This document shows positions 34,973-48,244 of a stretch of 64,000 nucleotides of DNA, piece after piece (the stretch's first letter is position 1; the number at the start of each line of letters is the position of its first letter). A program made the position numbers and the translations under genes. A model generated the notes under the pieces. That model searched no databases. It saw only the letters and a list, made by a program, of their open reading frames with translations, and had not been told where the DNA came from. The DNA is from Chlorops oryzae (Eukaryota > Arthropoda > Insecta > Diptera > Chloropidae), in assembly GCA_020466095.1 (NCBI GenBank), contig CM035806.1, positions 61,919,559 through 61,983,558 of the forward strand. The letters run 5' to 3'.

Positions 34973-35680
34973 GCACGCAGAGAAAAAATATCACATACCC
35001 AATTATATTTTGCAGGGATTACATATGTAATTGGGTATGATGCAATTATATTTTCATAATTGCGTCCAATTATATTTTTCATTGCCTCCAATTATATATG
35101 TAATTGTATCAAATGATAAAAAAAATAATTTCAATTACATATATAATTCCGTCCAATTAAATATATAATCGGCTGCAATGATGTATGTAATTGTATCGAA
35201 TTATATACATAATTGCGTGTAATTAAATTTGTGATCCCCTGCAATTTAAAATACATTCTATATAGCAATATAAAAAAAAAATTCTCCACGATTGGGCGGA
35301 ATATATTTCACCACGTCGTGGTCCACCTGCCCCTTGGAGTGCCTAAGGATTTTGAAAATTCAAACACGTTATATACGATCGAAATTATAAACCATTTGAG
35401 AAATATAAGAACAAACTGTAAAATAAATACAATCATATATATAATTGCATCAATGCTTTAAATTTTAAAAGTAATCAGATGTAATTACATATGTATTCAG
35501 AACGCAATTACATATATGATAAATTTAAATGCAATTATATAAGTAATTGAGTTATTGAATATTTTTCATTTTCTAATTATATTGTAATTGCCTCCAATTA
35601 ATAATGCAATCGGGGAAAGGCTCCAATCACATATGTAATTGGTTCCAATTATATTTCGGGAACTTATTTCTCTCCGTGTG
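34973..35680. mobile_element. AT-rich MITE-like element
   Basis: Ends CACGCAGAGAAAAAAT and the inverted ATTTCTCTCCGTGTG. The interior is a chain of near-palindromic AATTACATATGTAATT and CAATTATATT units. Non-coding. Confidence 0.5.
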
Positions 35681-36941
35681 GAAATAAACTTGGTAATAAA
35701 CATATAATAAAGAAGGTCGAAAACTTGTGATAAACTTGTAACTTAATTTGTTTCCAAATAAGAATTAAATGTTATCCCGAAGAAAATAAAAAGATAGCTA
35801 CAACGAATAGTTTTTAAAGTTTTTAATTTTTAAAAGGAGTCAGTGTAAATTTTGCGCCAGCAGTTTTTACAAAGCGTCCACCATTGTTGGAAACAACTTT
35901 TAAATTATTTTCCTGAAAAATTAATTTAAATTTAGTTAAATGATATGAAGTTTATGGACTTATATTTATAAGGCATCTTACCTCCTAAATTTCCTCGAAA
36001 AAATGATGCTTGCTAGCAACAGCTTCAAACGACAATAAATAGAAGACGAAAAGAATTTGCAAGCAAAACAAAAATATAACTGTTTTCTCTGTCGCCTAGG
36101 CAACAGAGCTTACGAAACCATTGCAAATTTTTTTTTTACAAATGTGCTACAAAGCGATTATAAATACATTACGAAATGTTTGGAAAACGCAATTTTCGCA
36201 AACTAGTTTGGAAAATATTGAATAGAATGTTTGGAAAACAATTATTTGTAAGTGGGCTTACATTAATGTTTATTGGGTTACTGCTAGGTTTCATGAAAGC
36301 TGGCAGTAACACGGTTTTGAAAAAAAATATACATACTCAAAAATTTTTTTCGTCACTCAAAATTTACTCTCAATATGATGAAAAAAGTTTGATTCTGCTC
36401 ATTTTCACTGCTAGCTTTTCATACGTAAATAAACCTTTAATTGAAAAAAAATGCATGTACTCCATTCTTAATAATGTGCCATATCACCATTAGTGTCTTA
36501 ATCGAAATTATTTTCTCGATTTTTTTATTTCGAAACACTTGAAAATTTTAAAAAATTCATGGAAAACCTTTAATATCTTCCAAACAACTAAAAACGCCAC
36601 TCTAGAAAAAATTTTGTTTTAAATAAAAAATTATAGCGCTCCGACTGGTACTTTGTAATTTTGATTTGATTTGGGGGGACCACCTTCAAAACTGCATTTG
36701 CAGGACTCAACTGCAGTTCTTTTTGGTATATTTAACAAAAATGTGAAAAAACATTAAACGCTAGATTGGAGCACATTTAATTATCTATAAAACGGCGAAA
36801 AAATGATTTGAATCGGATAAGTATATCCAAAGAAATGAGCTTTTAAGTAGAATAAGATTTCGTCAAAAATCAATTTTTCTGAAAACTTTAAGGTAACGGT
36901 TTGCGGTAAAAAAATTTTTTTTGGAGAAAATCTAGTACTAC
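35681..36941. other. AT-rich sequence, no supported gene
   Basis: A 105-codon frame at 36176-36493 has no recognisable domain and follows AT-rich composition. Nothing else could be supported. Confidence 0.4.
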
Positions 36942-38114
36942 ATGTTGAAAAGTATCGTATGTAGAAGCTGTAAAAAAATTTTCAGAGGAATCGGAGACAT
37001 GAAGTTAAATTTTAGTCCGATTTGTAAAAGAATGCCCCATATTTACGATTTTTTGGTAGGCCATGACGACATAAAATATCCTTATCTCGAAAGCAAAAAA
37101 GCATATAATGTTCGAAAACGCCAGGTTGCAGGATGCGATGGTGCTTCACCACTTAGCTAAATGTTTCGATTGCCGAAAGATGAATTACGTTTGCATCAAT
37201 GGAGCCAAAATGTTATTTTTAAAGCAAATGGGATTTCAAATGTATACAAATACATATGCAGCAAGCATTTCCAGCCAAAAATGATATTGAAAAGAAAGCT
37301 AACAAAACATGCTATACCCTCTTCTAATATAGAAATGTGCCAAGGTGAAATTGTTGATTACAGAATAGAAGCTGAACCCGAATTTACAAACACAAAAGAG
37401 ACAGCTTACGGATCGCAAAACTGTAACGAATGCTTAAAATTTTGTCAAAACATGAATTTTTATAGACGGAAATGCTCTACGTTAGAAAAACGCTTAGAAA
37501 AAAATCGACACATTTATGCATCATCGCTTTCGAGTTTGCGGCGTGAAATTTCCGAATTGAATTCGAAGCTAAATGTGTGGAGAACTCGTTGTGAGAATTT
37601 TTGTTCAAACTCTATCATATTTGACGACGACATCAGTCAAGAGACTTAAGAGTTTGTCAAACAAATAGCATGCATTAAAAACACGCATTGCACATCGGAA
37701 CAAAAAACTATATTGCAAAATATTAACTACGTTTCAAGCCGCGCATACAATTTTATGCGGGAAGATCTAAAATTTAATCTTCCAAGCCCATCTACTCTCT
37801 ATCGGTGGTCCCCAGTTAAAATATTACGACCGGGCATAAATAAAACTGTAGTTGATTATATAACGAATTTTGCTCAGACAATCTCAGAAATAGATCGAAA
37901 CTGCTTGGTAGTTTTCGACGAAATGGGTGGTCGGGGAGAGCTAGAATGGAACGAAAAGTTGGATATCGTCGACGGATTTCAGGACTTCGGGAATCAAGAA
38001 AGAACACAAAAAATTGCAACGAAATGCTTATTTTTTGTAATCAAGGGAATTGTTATGCCGTGGAAATTTACATTTGGCTTTTATTTCTCCGAAAACGCTG
38101 TAAACGGTTCGTGA
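36942..38114 (+). pseudogene. P-element-like transposase, 5' half (THAP to start of catalytic domain)
   Basis: One phase throughout, with two in-frame TAA stops (37158-37160 and 37647-37649). A THAP-type zinc finger is visible: MFRLPKDELRLHQW, then YICSKHFQP. A leucine-rich coiled coil follows near 37470-37590 (EKRLEKNR, LRREISELNSKL). Next is the P-element block EFVKQIACIK...SSRAYNFMRED, LPSPSTLYRW, and VVFDEMGG with the first catalytic Asp. The frame ends just after WKFTFGFYFSENAVNGS. The rest of the DDE domain is absent, and a pogo-like element begins 11 bp later. Inactive relic of the P superfamily. Confidence 0.8.
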
Positions 38115-38124
38115 AATTGTATTA

Positions 38125-39414
38125 CAGGAGATTTCCGATTTAACGAGCTCAATGTTGCCAGCACTTCTCGTTAAATCGAATTTCTCGTTAAATTGAGTAC
38201 CATCACAAAATCATTTTTGTCTTATTGTAAGAGATTAAAATTATAAATTGGGCTTATAAACAATTTTTTATTTCAAAAGAATTATTATAACAAAAAAAAA
38301 AAAAAAAAACATAACAACTCTTCATGTTGGTTCATATTAAACATATACATAACGTCTATGTAAACAGAGTAAAAAACTTATGAGATCACGTTTTGTTTAA
38401 ATTATAAAATACATAGGTAATATGGGGCATTCTTTTATAAACCGAACAAAAAAAGGGGAAAATTAACCTAGGTCTTTTCAATTGCGCGATATTTTTTAAA
38501 AGCTTCTAGATATGAAATTATTCAACATGTAGTCCAAAATATTTCTCAGAATGCTTTATTTACGGAAGACCGTTAGTTTAAAGTTTGCTGAAAACCCGTT
38601 TTTTAACAAAAATTCAAAGAAAATTTGATGACTTGAATTGAGAGTTTACTGTCAAAGAGTAATGATGATAAGTAAACAACTGCAGTGTTGCCATTAGAAA
38701 AATGTATTTTTGCGTTAAAAAAGCGGGAGGGGTTTGAGAAATCTTTTGCTTGATTACATGGCGAGTCTGATTTATACCAGACCTGTACCAATCCAACTTC
38801 CCCCGGGTGGGGCAAAGAATTTTCCACAATTTTTTCCTTTTAATTTTCATAGTTCCTTCCACCTAAGACCAAGAATCGTGGTGGGGCAAAGACCCTCCTA
38901 NNNNNNNNNNNNNNNNNNNNNNNNNNNNNNNNNNNNNNNNNNNNNNNNNNNNNNNNNNNNNNNNNNNNNNNNNNNNNNNNNNNNNNNNNNNNNNNNNNNN
39001 GCCCCTGGGTTGGTACGCGACTGATTTCTACTAACGTATGCTTACGTGGGGGATTAAAAATTGACATCACTGAACAACTGTGCACAATTAAAGCGGTAAG
39101 TCCAACAGCGCCTGCGCTTTTTCGATTTCACGCAGGTCACGCAAAATTGAACATTACTTTTCATACATTGACTGCTTGCGGCAGTTGGCGCAGCACACGC
39201 GCTTTTAGACTCCTCGCTTAACTATTTCTTGGATTCCTCTTTGTTTCTCTTTATGCTTTTTCACTGATTTCTTATGTTGCTCGCTAAACCGAGTGCACAA
39301 AAAAATTTTTGTGCCATTTTGCTCGTTATATAAGATCCTCAATGGAACGAATTTAAGTGCTCGTTAAATGCGAAACTCGCTAAAACGAATACTCGTTAAA
39401 TCGGAAATCTCCTG
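38125..39414. mobile_element. pogo/Tigger-like TIR element (non-autonomous)
   Basis: Perfect 23-bp terminal inverted repeats beginning CAGGAGATTTCCGATTTA, flanked by TA on both sides (38123-38124 and 39415-39416). Subterminal TCTCGTTAAATCGAA-type motifs are common in pogo-like elements. It contains the 100-N gap at 38901-39000. No transposase frame is visible. Confidence 0.8.
38901..39000. other. assembly gap (100 N)
   Basis: Exactly 100 Ns inside the pogo-like element; true length unknown. Confidence 0.99.
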
Positions 39415-39612
39415 TATTAATATTTTAAGCAATTTTAAATCTACAACTTTTTATACGAATCTAACCCTTCTTCTTTAAAAATCTATCACCTTTAAAAATT
39501 TTCAAATCCGAGCACTGATCCCTGCCTTCGTTTTAAAAATTTTTGCAGGCCCTGTTCATACAAAATTAAATTTTTTCTTGGCACAGTGTACATATATTTA
39601 ACGTTCAGAGTA

Positions 39613-39786
39613 CAGTGAACTACGAATAAATGCAACACGAATAAATGTAAAAACCTCATAAGTGCAACGTGCTTTGAATCTATTTTTATGCGTTCTCATG
39701 AAAATATGGCCGGGTGAATGCAAAGAACGCTTAAGTTCTTGTGCACTTCGAGCAAAAAACGTGTTGTACTTATCCGTACTCTACTG
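39613..39786. mobile_element. short pogo-like MITE, 174 bp
   Basis: Left CAGTGAACTACGAATAAA and the inverted right end TTATCCGTACTCTACTG form imperfect terminal repeats flanked by TA (39611-39612 and 39787-39788). Non-coding. Confidence 0.65.
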
Positions 39787-41156
39787 TATGATGATGTAGC
39801 AATTGTTCTTTTCAAAAATTAATTTGCACAATTTATATGAGTGCGTGAAAAAATTCCATCAAATAGTCCACACAATTTTGTTTCGTCTTATATGTTCATC
39901 CGCATAATGCTTATGAGAACTGTAGGTTGAAGTAACGCTGCGCCTCGACGGGCAATAATTATTGCTAGCAATCTGTCAAATTGCTTTGCCAGGTAGAGGC
40001 AATATTGCCAGGGTGGGATTTTTTGTTATGCCATCTTCATATTCAAAATGACGTCGAACAGGCTACTACGCTGCGCACGCGCTCTCGATGCCTTGAAACA
40101 ACTTTGCGATGAGGTGTGACAAAGAAGAAACTCTCTTATTTTTTCTTCTCTGCGATATAGGCAGTTCGCAAATTTTTAATATTATTTTTTATTTTTTTAT
40201 TTCAACGTTGTCCTTTTTAATTTCCTTCGCCATTTGAAGTCACGCATTATTTTTTCATATCAGTACATTTATATGATGAGGTTTTATAGCCCAAAGAAAT
40301 TCGAACTGTCGGTAAAGATTTATTATCTTATAAATATCGGCGACGCACCAATCCATTTTGACGATATACACACTTTGAAAAATTCATAGAAATGAAATTC
40401 GGCTGTCAAATAGCAAAATGACAGCTCACCCAACAAGCAAGATAGGGAAATCTGACCAGCATTAAGTCCATTCGACCTAGTTTGGTTGAATTTTCCCTAT
40501 TTTTGACCGTTTTTTTGCCTTATAAATTACCTGTCTTTAAAGTCTTTTTTTCAAGGTAGAAATTACTTAAATTCTACCTTTGCGATGCCTTCAAAGTCAT
40601 TTCAACTTTTAATAAAATTTTTGGTTGAAAAAATGTTAAAAATGCCCTCCTTAATGCCTTAGAAGTGACTTGACTTTGATTTCGAAATTATCTGAAGTTT
40701 TTAAGGCATATAAACCAAATTTTTACCTTAAATTCAAGTATCAAGTCCGTTTTACTTTAAAGGCTATATTAAGGCAAAAATTGACTTATTTTATTGGATA
40801 CTTCAACGTATAAGTCGAGTAGTCTTGATTTTTCGACCTTAAAGTCAAATTGTCGATTAGGACGAAATAAGTCAAACTAAAAAAATCATATGCGCTGTTC
40901 TGCCCTATATTTGCCCAATTCATACGAGCGTGAATGTTTTCGATCTAACGTAGCGCCGAAGAGTATGATGCTCTCAGCTCTCACTGCGCAAATGACGTCA
41001 CGTCAGAACTTCTCATATGACGCTGGTGTTGTTTTGAGTGTAACTCAAGCCAATTTTTGTGTTTTATTTATGTTTATTTTTATGTACAAATGCAGTAAAT
41101 TTGTGTTTTATTTCAAATATTTAAAATTACAATAAGGGTCCTCATGGAACGCAGCT

Positions 41157-41247
41157 ACACCGTGTAAACTGAGAAAAGTTAACAAAACTGTCAAATTTTG
41201 TATCAAATTTTGACTTTTTTACTTACTTAACTCAGTTTACACGGTGT
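41157..41247. repeat. hairpin inside the 2.75-kb element
   Basis: ACACCGTGTAAACTGAG and its perfect inverse CTCAGTTTACACGGTGT about 57 bp apart. The inner GTCAAATTTTG/CAAATTTTGAC also pairs. It is repeated in the second copy at about 44461-44551. Confidence 0.7.
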
Positions 41248-41914
41248 AAATGTTTTGCATGAGACCCCTTAATGTTTTTCTTTTTTGAAAATAGTAGGTA
41301 ATGTTTTCAATATTTTTCTATAGAGTAAAAAAGACATATCGTTAGCTTAATATAGATGAATTTCGTAGATGGTCATATCATATACAGGCATGCTCTAGAA
41401 TCTGAATTCATTTCGACTAAAAATTCAATTTGAAATGCACAAATATTTTGAAGGATTACATTTTAAACCGAAAACAGTTTTATGGGAAATATAAAATGGT
41501 TAAACAATTTTACAGTATTCAATTACTTAGACTTTCTTATAAAAACTACATTAAAAAAGTCAAAACTACAAATCTTCCTCTTTTATTCAGTTATTTTTTT
41601 TCCTGTAAAATACTGAAAATTCATGTTACGCCCTTTTTATATTAAGCTTATATTTAAGTATGCCCCTCCGTCTGTTCATTTGTCCGTCTGTTCATTTGTC
41701 CGTCTGTTCATTTGTCCGTCTGTCTGTCTGTCTGTCTGTAAGAGAATACATTTATTATTTTCCAAAGTAAAAAGTTTTGAGTTTTTTATGCATTAATTCA
41801 AAAATAAATATATGCCCAGTTTGTTGACCGGGACCAAAACTCGATTTAGTTAAATCTCGGCGTAAAATACAACAAAAAAATAGGATTTTTTAATTAAATC
41901 GTTAGTTAAATGAG

Positions 41915-42154
41915 GAGCTTAGGAACAAAAGGTGACATTTACGTGTTTGGAATTTTTGGGTTTTTCATTTTTATACGACTCAAAAGGTTGACTTTTATCA
42001 TTATCCGCTAAGATTAGTTTAAAAAGTTACTTGCTTCGTAGAAAAATGAGCTTGAAAAGCTGCTTCTGGGGCAAAAAGTTACTTTTCAATATTTATTTTC
42101 TCAATTTACTCAAAAAAATAAAAAGTGTAAATGTCACCTTTTGTTCCTAAGCTC
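41915..42154. mobile_element. nested hairpin MITE, 240 bp
   Basis: A ~28-bp perfect inverted pair, GAGCTTAGGAACAAAAGG on the left and CCTTTTGTTCCTAAGCTC on the right. Also present at 45192-45431 in the second copy. It may be an older insertion carried by the larger element. Confidence 0.65.
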
Positions 42155-43733
42155 TTCAAATATAAAAATAAAACACAAAAGTTCCCTTGATTCACATGCA
42201 AGACAACAACCACGTCATGAAAAACTCCTTCATGACGTCACGCCATATCTCTTTCTATTTGCGCTAAATGTACATTGCACGCACGTGTTTGTGAAATGTC
42301 GAGTATTTTGGCGGAATATTTACTTTCAAGGCGATTTAAAGGCAAAACGCCGAATTAGGTCGAAATGTCTCTAGAATGCCTCAATAAGTTGGAATACCTT
42401 ATTGGTACTAAAATAAATAACAAAGGACCTGATAAGGCTACTTGAACGAAAAATTCCTTAATAAGTCATTTTAGGTCAGAAATTATTATAAAAAAACTTG
42501 ACTTGTAAGTTTAAATAGGGCATTCCAAATTATAGGTCGAAATTTCAAAGTGAATTTGACCTATTTGGTTAAGAAAACAAGGATATTCGACTTTGTGGTC
42601 CATGTTTACGTTCTGCCATCTTGTTTCGTATTTCAGTTTGCAAATTCTTCTTCTCAATCTGTTTCAGTATGAAAAAAAAATTTTTTTAAATAAAATTTTC
42701 TTTTATTTTTCATAATTGAAATGGCCCGTGAAAAATTCAGAATTGCAAGAAATACTTTCACCATAAATCTTAGCTGGCATATCTAATTTGGTTTTATGAA
42801 TCGAAAATATTTTTCCATAAAACCCATATTTTATTTATTCTTTTTTTCAAATAACATAAGTAGTTGCTAGAATTTTCATTCTTTCATTCGTTGCACTATG
42901 TGTAAATACATATTAATAAGTAAGAAATTATTATACCTATATCTTTCTCTTTTTCTCTACTTGAATTCATTTAATTCATAAGCCCAATTTAGGTGAAAAT
43001 TTCGTAATTTCGACGTCCTTTTGACTTCTTTTATACTTATTTTTGGTCGAACTGCATTCTTAACTCCCTAACTTTAACAACTAAATGCCTTATTATGCCC
43101 TATTATTACTGCCAATCGACTTCCATTCTATTCCCCACTTTCGAATCGACTTATTTTCGACCTATTTTGTTAGTTGGGCATTGCCAATCTCAAAGTTGGC
43201 AATCGCAGTGAAGCAATATTGCTTGCCATATATTGCCATCTTTTCAAAATGAGCGGTCTCCATTGGCAATATTGCTCAAGTTGACAGATTGCTAGCAATA
43301 ATTATTGCCTGTCGAAGCAAGCCTGATATGGCAAGCAATATTGCTTCGCTGCGATTGCCAACTTTGAGATTGGCAATGAGCTGTCATTTTGCTATTTGAC
43401 AGCCGAATTTCATTTCTATGAATTTTTCAAAGTGTGTATATCGTCAAAATGGATTGGTGCGTCGCCGATATTTATAAGATAATACATCTTTACCGATAGT
43501 TCGAGTTTCTTTGGGCTATAAAACCTCATCATATAAATGTACTGATATGAAAAAATAATGCATTGCTACAAATGGCGAAGGAAATTAAAAAGGACTACGT
43601 TGAAAAAAAAAAAAAAAATATTAAAAATTTGCGAACTGCCTATATCGCAGAGAAGAAAAAAGAGTTTCTTCTTTGTCACACTCATCGCAAAGTTGTTTCA
43701 AGGCATCGAGAGCGCGTGCGCAGCGTAGTAGCC

Positions 43734-46406
43734 CCCAACAAGCAGGATAGGGAAATCTGACCAGCATTAAGTCCATTCGACCTAGTTTGGTTGAATTTTC
43801 CCTATTTTTGACCGTTTTTTTTGCCTTATAAATTACCTGTCTTTAAAGTCTTTTTTTCAAGGTAGAAATTAGTTAAATTCTACCTTTGCGATGCCTTCAA
43901 AGTCATTTCAACTTTTAATAAAATTTTTGGTTGAAAAAATGTTAAAAATGCCCTCCTTAATGCCTTAGAAGTGACTTGACTTTGATTTCGAAATTATCTG
44001 AAGTTTTTAAGGCATATAAACCAAATTTTTACCTTAAATTCAAGTATCAAGTCCGTTTTACTTTAAAGGCTATATTAAGGCAAAAATTGACTTATTTTAT
44101 TGGATACTTCAACGTATAAGTCGAGTAGTCTTGATTTTTCGACCTTAAAGTCAAATTGTCGATTAGGACGAAATAAGTCAAACTAAAAAAATCATATGCC
44201 CTGTTCTGCCCTATATTTGCCCAATTCATAAGAGCGTGAATGTTTTTGATCTAACGTAGCGCCAAAGAGCATGATGCTCTCAGCTCTCACTGCGCAAATG
44301 ACGTCACGTCAGAACTTCTCATATGACGCTGATGTTGTTTTGAGTGTAACTCAAGCCAATTTTTGTGTTTTATTTATGTTTATTTTTATGTACAAATGCA
44401 GTAAATTTGTGTTTTATTTCAAATATTTAAAATTACAATAAGGGTCCTCATGGAACGCAGCTACACCGTGTAAACTGAGAAAAGTTAATAAAACTGTCAA
44501 ATTTTGTATGAAATTTTGACTTTTTTACTTACTTAACTCAGCTTACACGGTGTAAATGTTTTGCATGAGACCCCTTAATGTTTTTCTTTTTTGAAAATAG
44601 TAGGTAATGTTTTCAATATTTTTCTATAGAGTAAAAAAGACATATCGTTAGCTTAATATAGATGAATTTCGTAGATGGTCATATCATATACAGGCATGCT
44701 CTAGAATCTGAATTCATTTCGACTAAAAATTCAACTTGAAATGCACAAATATTTTGAAGGATTACATTTTAAACCGAAAACAGTTTTATGGGAAATATAA
44801 AATGGTTAAACAATTTTACAGTATTCAATTACTTAGACTTTCTTATAATAACTACATTAAAAAGTCAAAACTACAAATCTTCCTCTTTTATTCAGTTATT
44901 TTTTTTCCTGTAAAATACTGAAAATGCATGTTACGCCCTTTTTATATTAAGCTTATATTTAAGTATGCCCCTCCGTCTGTTCATTTGTCCGTCTGTCTGT
45001 CGGTCTGTCTGTCTGTAAGAGAATACATTTATTATTTTCCAAAGTAAAAAGTTTTGAGTTTTTTATGCATTAATTCAAACATAAATATATGCCCAGTTTG
45101 TTGACCGGGACCAAAACTCGATTTAGTTAAATCTCGGCGTAAAATACAATAAAAAAATAGGATTTTTTAATTAAATCGTTAGTTAAATGAGGAGCTTAGG
45201 AACAAAAGGTGACATTTACGTGTTTGGAATTTTTGGGTTTTTCATTTTTATACGACTCAAAAGGTTGACTTTTATCATCATCCGGTAAGATTAGTTTAAA
45301 AAGTTACTTGCTTCGAAGAAAAATGAGCTTGAAAAGCTGCTTCTGGGGCAAAAAGTTACTTTTTAATATTTAATTTCTCAATTTACTCAAAAAAATAAAA
45401 AGTGTAAATGTCACCTTTTGTTCCTAAGCTCTTCAAATATAAAAATAAAACACAAAAGTTCCCTTGATTCACATGCAAGACAACAACCACGTCATGAAAA
45501 ACTCCTTCATGACGTCACGCCATATCTCTTTCTATTTGCGCTAAATGTACATTGCACGCACGTGATTGTGAAATGTCGAGCAAGTATTACTTGATGTCGA
45601 GTATTTTGGCGGAATATTTACTTTCAAGGCGATTTAAAGGCAAAACGCCGAATTAGGTCGAAATGTCTCTAGAATGCCTCAATAAGTTGGAATACCTTAT
45701 GGAATTTGACCTATTTGGTTAAGAAAACAAGGATATTCGACTTTGTGGTCCATGTTTACGTTCTGCCATCTTGTTTCGTATTTCAGTTTGCAAATTCTTC
45801 TTCTCAATCAGTTTCAGTATGAAAAAAAAATTTTTTTAAATAAAATTTTCTTTTATTTTTCATAATTGAAATGGCCCGTGAAAAATTCAGAATTGCAAGA
45901 AATACTTTCACCATAAATCTTAGCTGGCATATATAATTTGGTTTTGTGAATCGAAAATATTTTTCCATAAAACCCATATTTTATTTATTCTTTTTTTCAA
46001 ATAACATAAGTAGTTGCTAGAATTTTCATTCTTTCATTCATTGCACTATGTGTAAATACATATTAATAAGTAAGAAATTATTATACCTATATCTTTCTCT
46101 TTTTCTCTACTTGAATTCATTTAATTCATAAGCCCAGTTTAGGTGAAAATTTCGTAATTTCGACGTCCTTTTGACTTCTTTTATACTTATTTTTGGTCGA
46201 ACTGCATTCTTAACTCCCTAACTTTAACAACTAAATGCCTTATTATGCCCTATTATTACTGCCAATCGACTTCCATTCTATTCCCCACTTTCGACGAATC
46301 AACGTCGAATGGACGTAATTTTGCTTTATTTAGGTCAGGTCAAACAAATAGTGTGCCCTTAAACGCAGTCGAATCGACTTATTTTCGACCTATTTTGTTA
46401 GTTGGG
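43734..46406. mobile_element. 2.67-kb TIR element, copy 2
   Basis: Nearly identical to 40429-43178 and in the same orientation. Flanked by CC on each side (43732-43733 and 46407-46408). It differs by a shorter GTCTGT microsatellite, a 21-bp insertion with GCAAGTATTACTTGATG near 45580, a ~130-bp deletion near 45700 and an extra piece near 46295-46370. Non-autonomous. Confidence 0.8.
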
Positions 46407-46561
46407 CCTGTTCGACGTCATTTTGAATATGAAGATGGCATAACATAAAAATCCCACCCTGGCAATATTGCCTCTACCTGGCAAAGCAATTTGACAGATT
46501 GCTAGCAATAATTATTGCCCGTCGAGGCGCAGCGTCATGTAACCAAAGAGTGTATAACTAC

Positions 46562-47112
46562 CAGTGTTGCCGATTTGTGTATAATTATACGAAATGCGTA
46601 TCTTTTTGAACGCTTTGTGTAATTTGTGTATAGAAATTTTTCAGGCCATTTTGTGTATAATTTGGTCTGCTTTTGTCTTTATTTTTTGAAAACATGAAAT
46701 ATCAACCAAAAATTGCGTGAACCATAAAAACTCCTCAATTTCTGTACATATTTTGTGAAATCATATATCGATATATTCTTCCATCGACATTTTTCTTACA
46801 TCCATAAATTGTCTTCTTAGAAAACTGAATATTTGTTTGATTATGGCAGATGCGATTGGTTGACGTGGATAAGTTTATATTTATTTAAGAAATGGACACG
46901 TGGTTAAGCGTGTATCTAACAAGGTAGATAATTTGTCTATTTTTTGTACATATTATATTTAATATTCCAATCTTAACAACAATTAAATATTTTGCTATTA
47001 AGACTAAGACCCTTTTTGTATAATATGTGTAGAAGATTTTACTTGTGTGTATAATTTGTTAGAAAATTGTTCAAATTGTGTATATTCCATGATAAATTTT
47101 TTGGCAACACTG
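46562..47112. mobile_element. hAT-like MITE, 551 bp
   Basis: Ends CAGTGTTGCCGATTTG and the inverted TTTTTTGGCAACACTG, with flanking 8-mers ATAACTAC and ACAACTAC (7 of 8 match). The interior has repeated TTGTGTATAATTTG motifs near both ends. Non-coding. Confidence 0.75.
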
Positions 47113-47569
47113 ACAACTACTAAGATGTCCAAGGCTGCAATTATAATGAAGCTAAAGCTGAAGCCATATAGTAATATAGGGGACACTTACAACAACAACC
47201 GAATTCCGTGGTGAACTAGTGATGCTAAATTTTTTAACTAAACATACTTGTGTTGAAATTTTTTAATGTTTTCTTTTTAATGTGAAACTTTTTTAATTTT
47301 TAATGATAGTTTATGCAGTTCTGTACCCTTTTCATTCAGAAGAGATCCAAAAATATATAGTCTATGCATTCTATTTATCATGATATTTAATAAGTACTTG
47401 AGCCACAAGTTATGTATCGAGCAATTTTAGTTATTATATCACTGAATATTTCATATCAGCTGTTCTGTGGTGGAATTCAAACTTTTTGAGAATCGGTCAT
47501 ATTCGACGCATGAGTACTCTGCTTTGGCGTTCCTAAATAATATGAGCAAAATTTTAACTAATTATTTTT

Positions 47570-47838
47570 AATTGTATAAAACTAACATATTTTGCTGTAA
47601 AATATAATGAGTTCTTATGAGAAACCTTTGATTAACACTTATATATATCTGATTTTTAACAAAAATTTTAATTCATGTTACAGGATTATAAAATATTGTT
47701 AGACTGGAACCGGAATTTTCAGGGGGCGTGCTACGTTTTTGATTTTTCCATAAGAATGCATGCACAGGGGGCCAACTTCAATTCAACACACACGTTTTTT
47801 GCCAAGTGCCATCTATAGTATTATATGGTTTTCAAATT
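47570..47838. repeat. left arm of a ~265-bp inverted repeat pair
   Basis: Inverse of 57568-57834. Shared blocks include GAACCGGAATTTTCAGGGGG, CATAAGAATGCATGCACAG, ACACACACGTTTTTTGCC and GTGCCATCTATAGTA. The pair brackets 10 kb holding a hAT element and a Harbinger transposase relic. It may be the terminal repeat of a large element, possibly Harbinger-related. Confidence 0.75.
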
Positions 47839-48244
47839 GATTTGTTCACATATCCAAAGAGTATGTAATGATAAGTAGGATATACGAGTAATATACTCTT
47901 TCGTTGCTTTTAAAAATCAAACGCTGAAAGCATGAAATCGAAGAAAGAAAGAAAACGTTCTATATGAAGACAACTCACATGCTAGGAATTCTTAGAACTG
48001 AACGCGGCAAGAATAAAAAAAACGGACTTCTCGCCTCAAAACATTGACAAGTGTTTTTCATTCTGATTGTTTTTTGGCAGTCCGGTTTGGAAGGTCCGAG
48101 TTCGAACCCTGCCGCAGGCCAAAGAATTTGAGGAAAAATGGAGGATAAAACAGGCAAGTAAATCTTAAGGAAAAAATACGGTGAGCAGAAATTGATTTGG
48201 ACGCGAACCAATAAAAACAAGTTGCTTTCGTCAGGCCTTCCAAA
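47839..48244. other. sequence between the inverted repeat and the hAT element
   Basis: No gene is supported. GTCCGAGTTCGAACCCTGCC near 48092 resembles a tRNA B box without a convincing A box. The bases CTTCCAAA at 48237-48244 are the left target duplication of the hAT element. Confidence 0.4.

Larger units (their letters stand above)
40429..43178. mobile_element. 2.75-kb TIR element, copy 1
   Basis: Begins CCCAACAAGCAAGATAGG and ends with the inverted CCTATTTTGTTAGTTGGG. Flanked by CA on each side (40427-40428 and 43179-43180), a 2-bp target duplication confirmed by the empty site in the opposite arm. It contains nested hairpins, a GTCTGTTCATTT/GTCTGTCT microsatellite (~41668-41740) and many AAGTCGA-type motifs. 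No transposase. The superfamily is unclear; animal EnSpm/CACTA elements also make 2-bp duplications. Confidence 0.8.
39935..46535. repeat. giant palindromic (foldback) element carrying two insertions
   Basis: Left arm 39935-40428 and right arm 43380-43733 plus 46407-46535 are inverted copies, starting ACGCTGCGCCTCGACGGG and ending CGTCGAGGCGCAGCGT. The centre (43181-43382) is itself a palindrome of GATTGCCAACTTTGAG type with a ~80-nt loop. GATTGCTAGCAATAATTATT occurs at both ends and in the centre. Without the two 2.7-kb insertions the element is about 1.2 kb and almost wholly self-complementary. Non-coding, except that a short frame at 43563-43760 is only arm sequence. Confidence 0.85.

Noticed and set aside
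47124..47213. 29-codon frame starting MSKAAIIMKLKLK
   Set aside because: Too short and without partners; could be chance or an exon remnant but nothing supports it.
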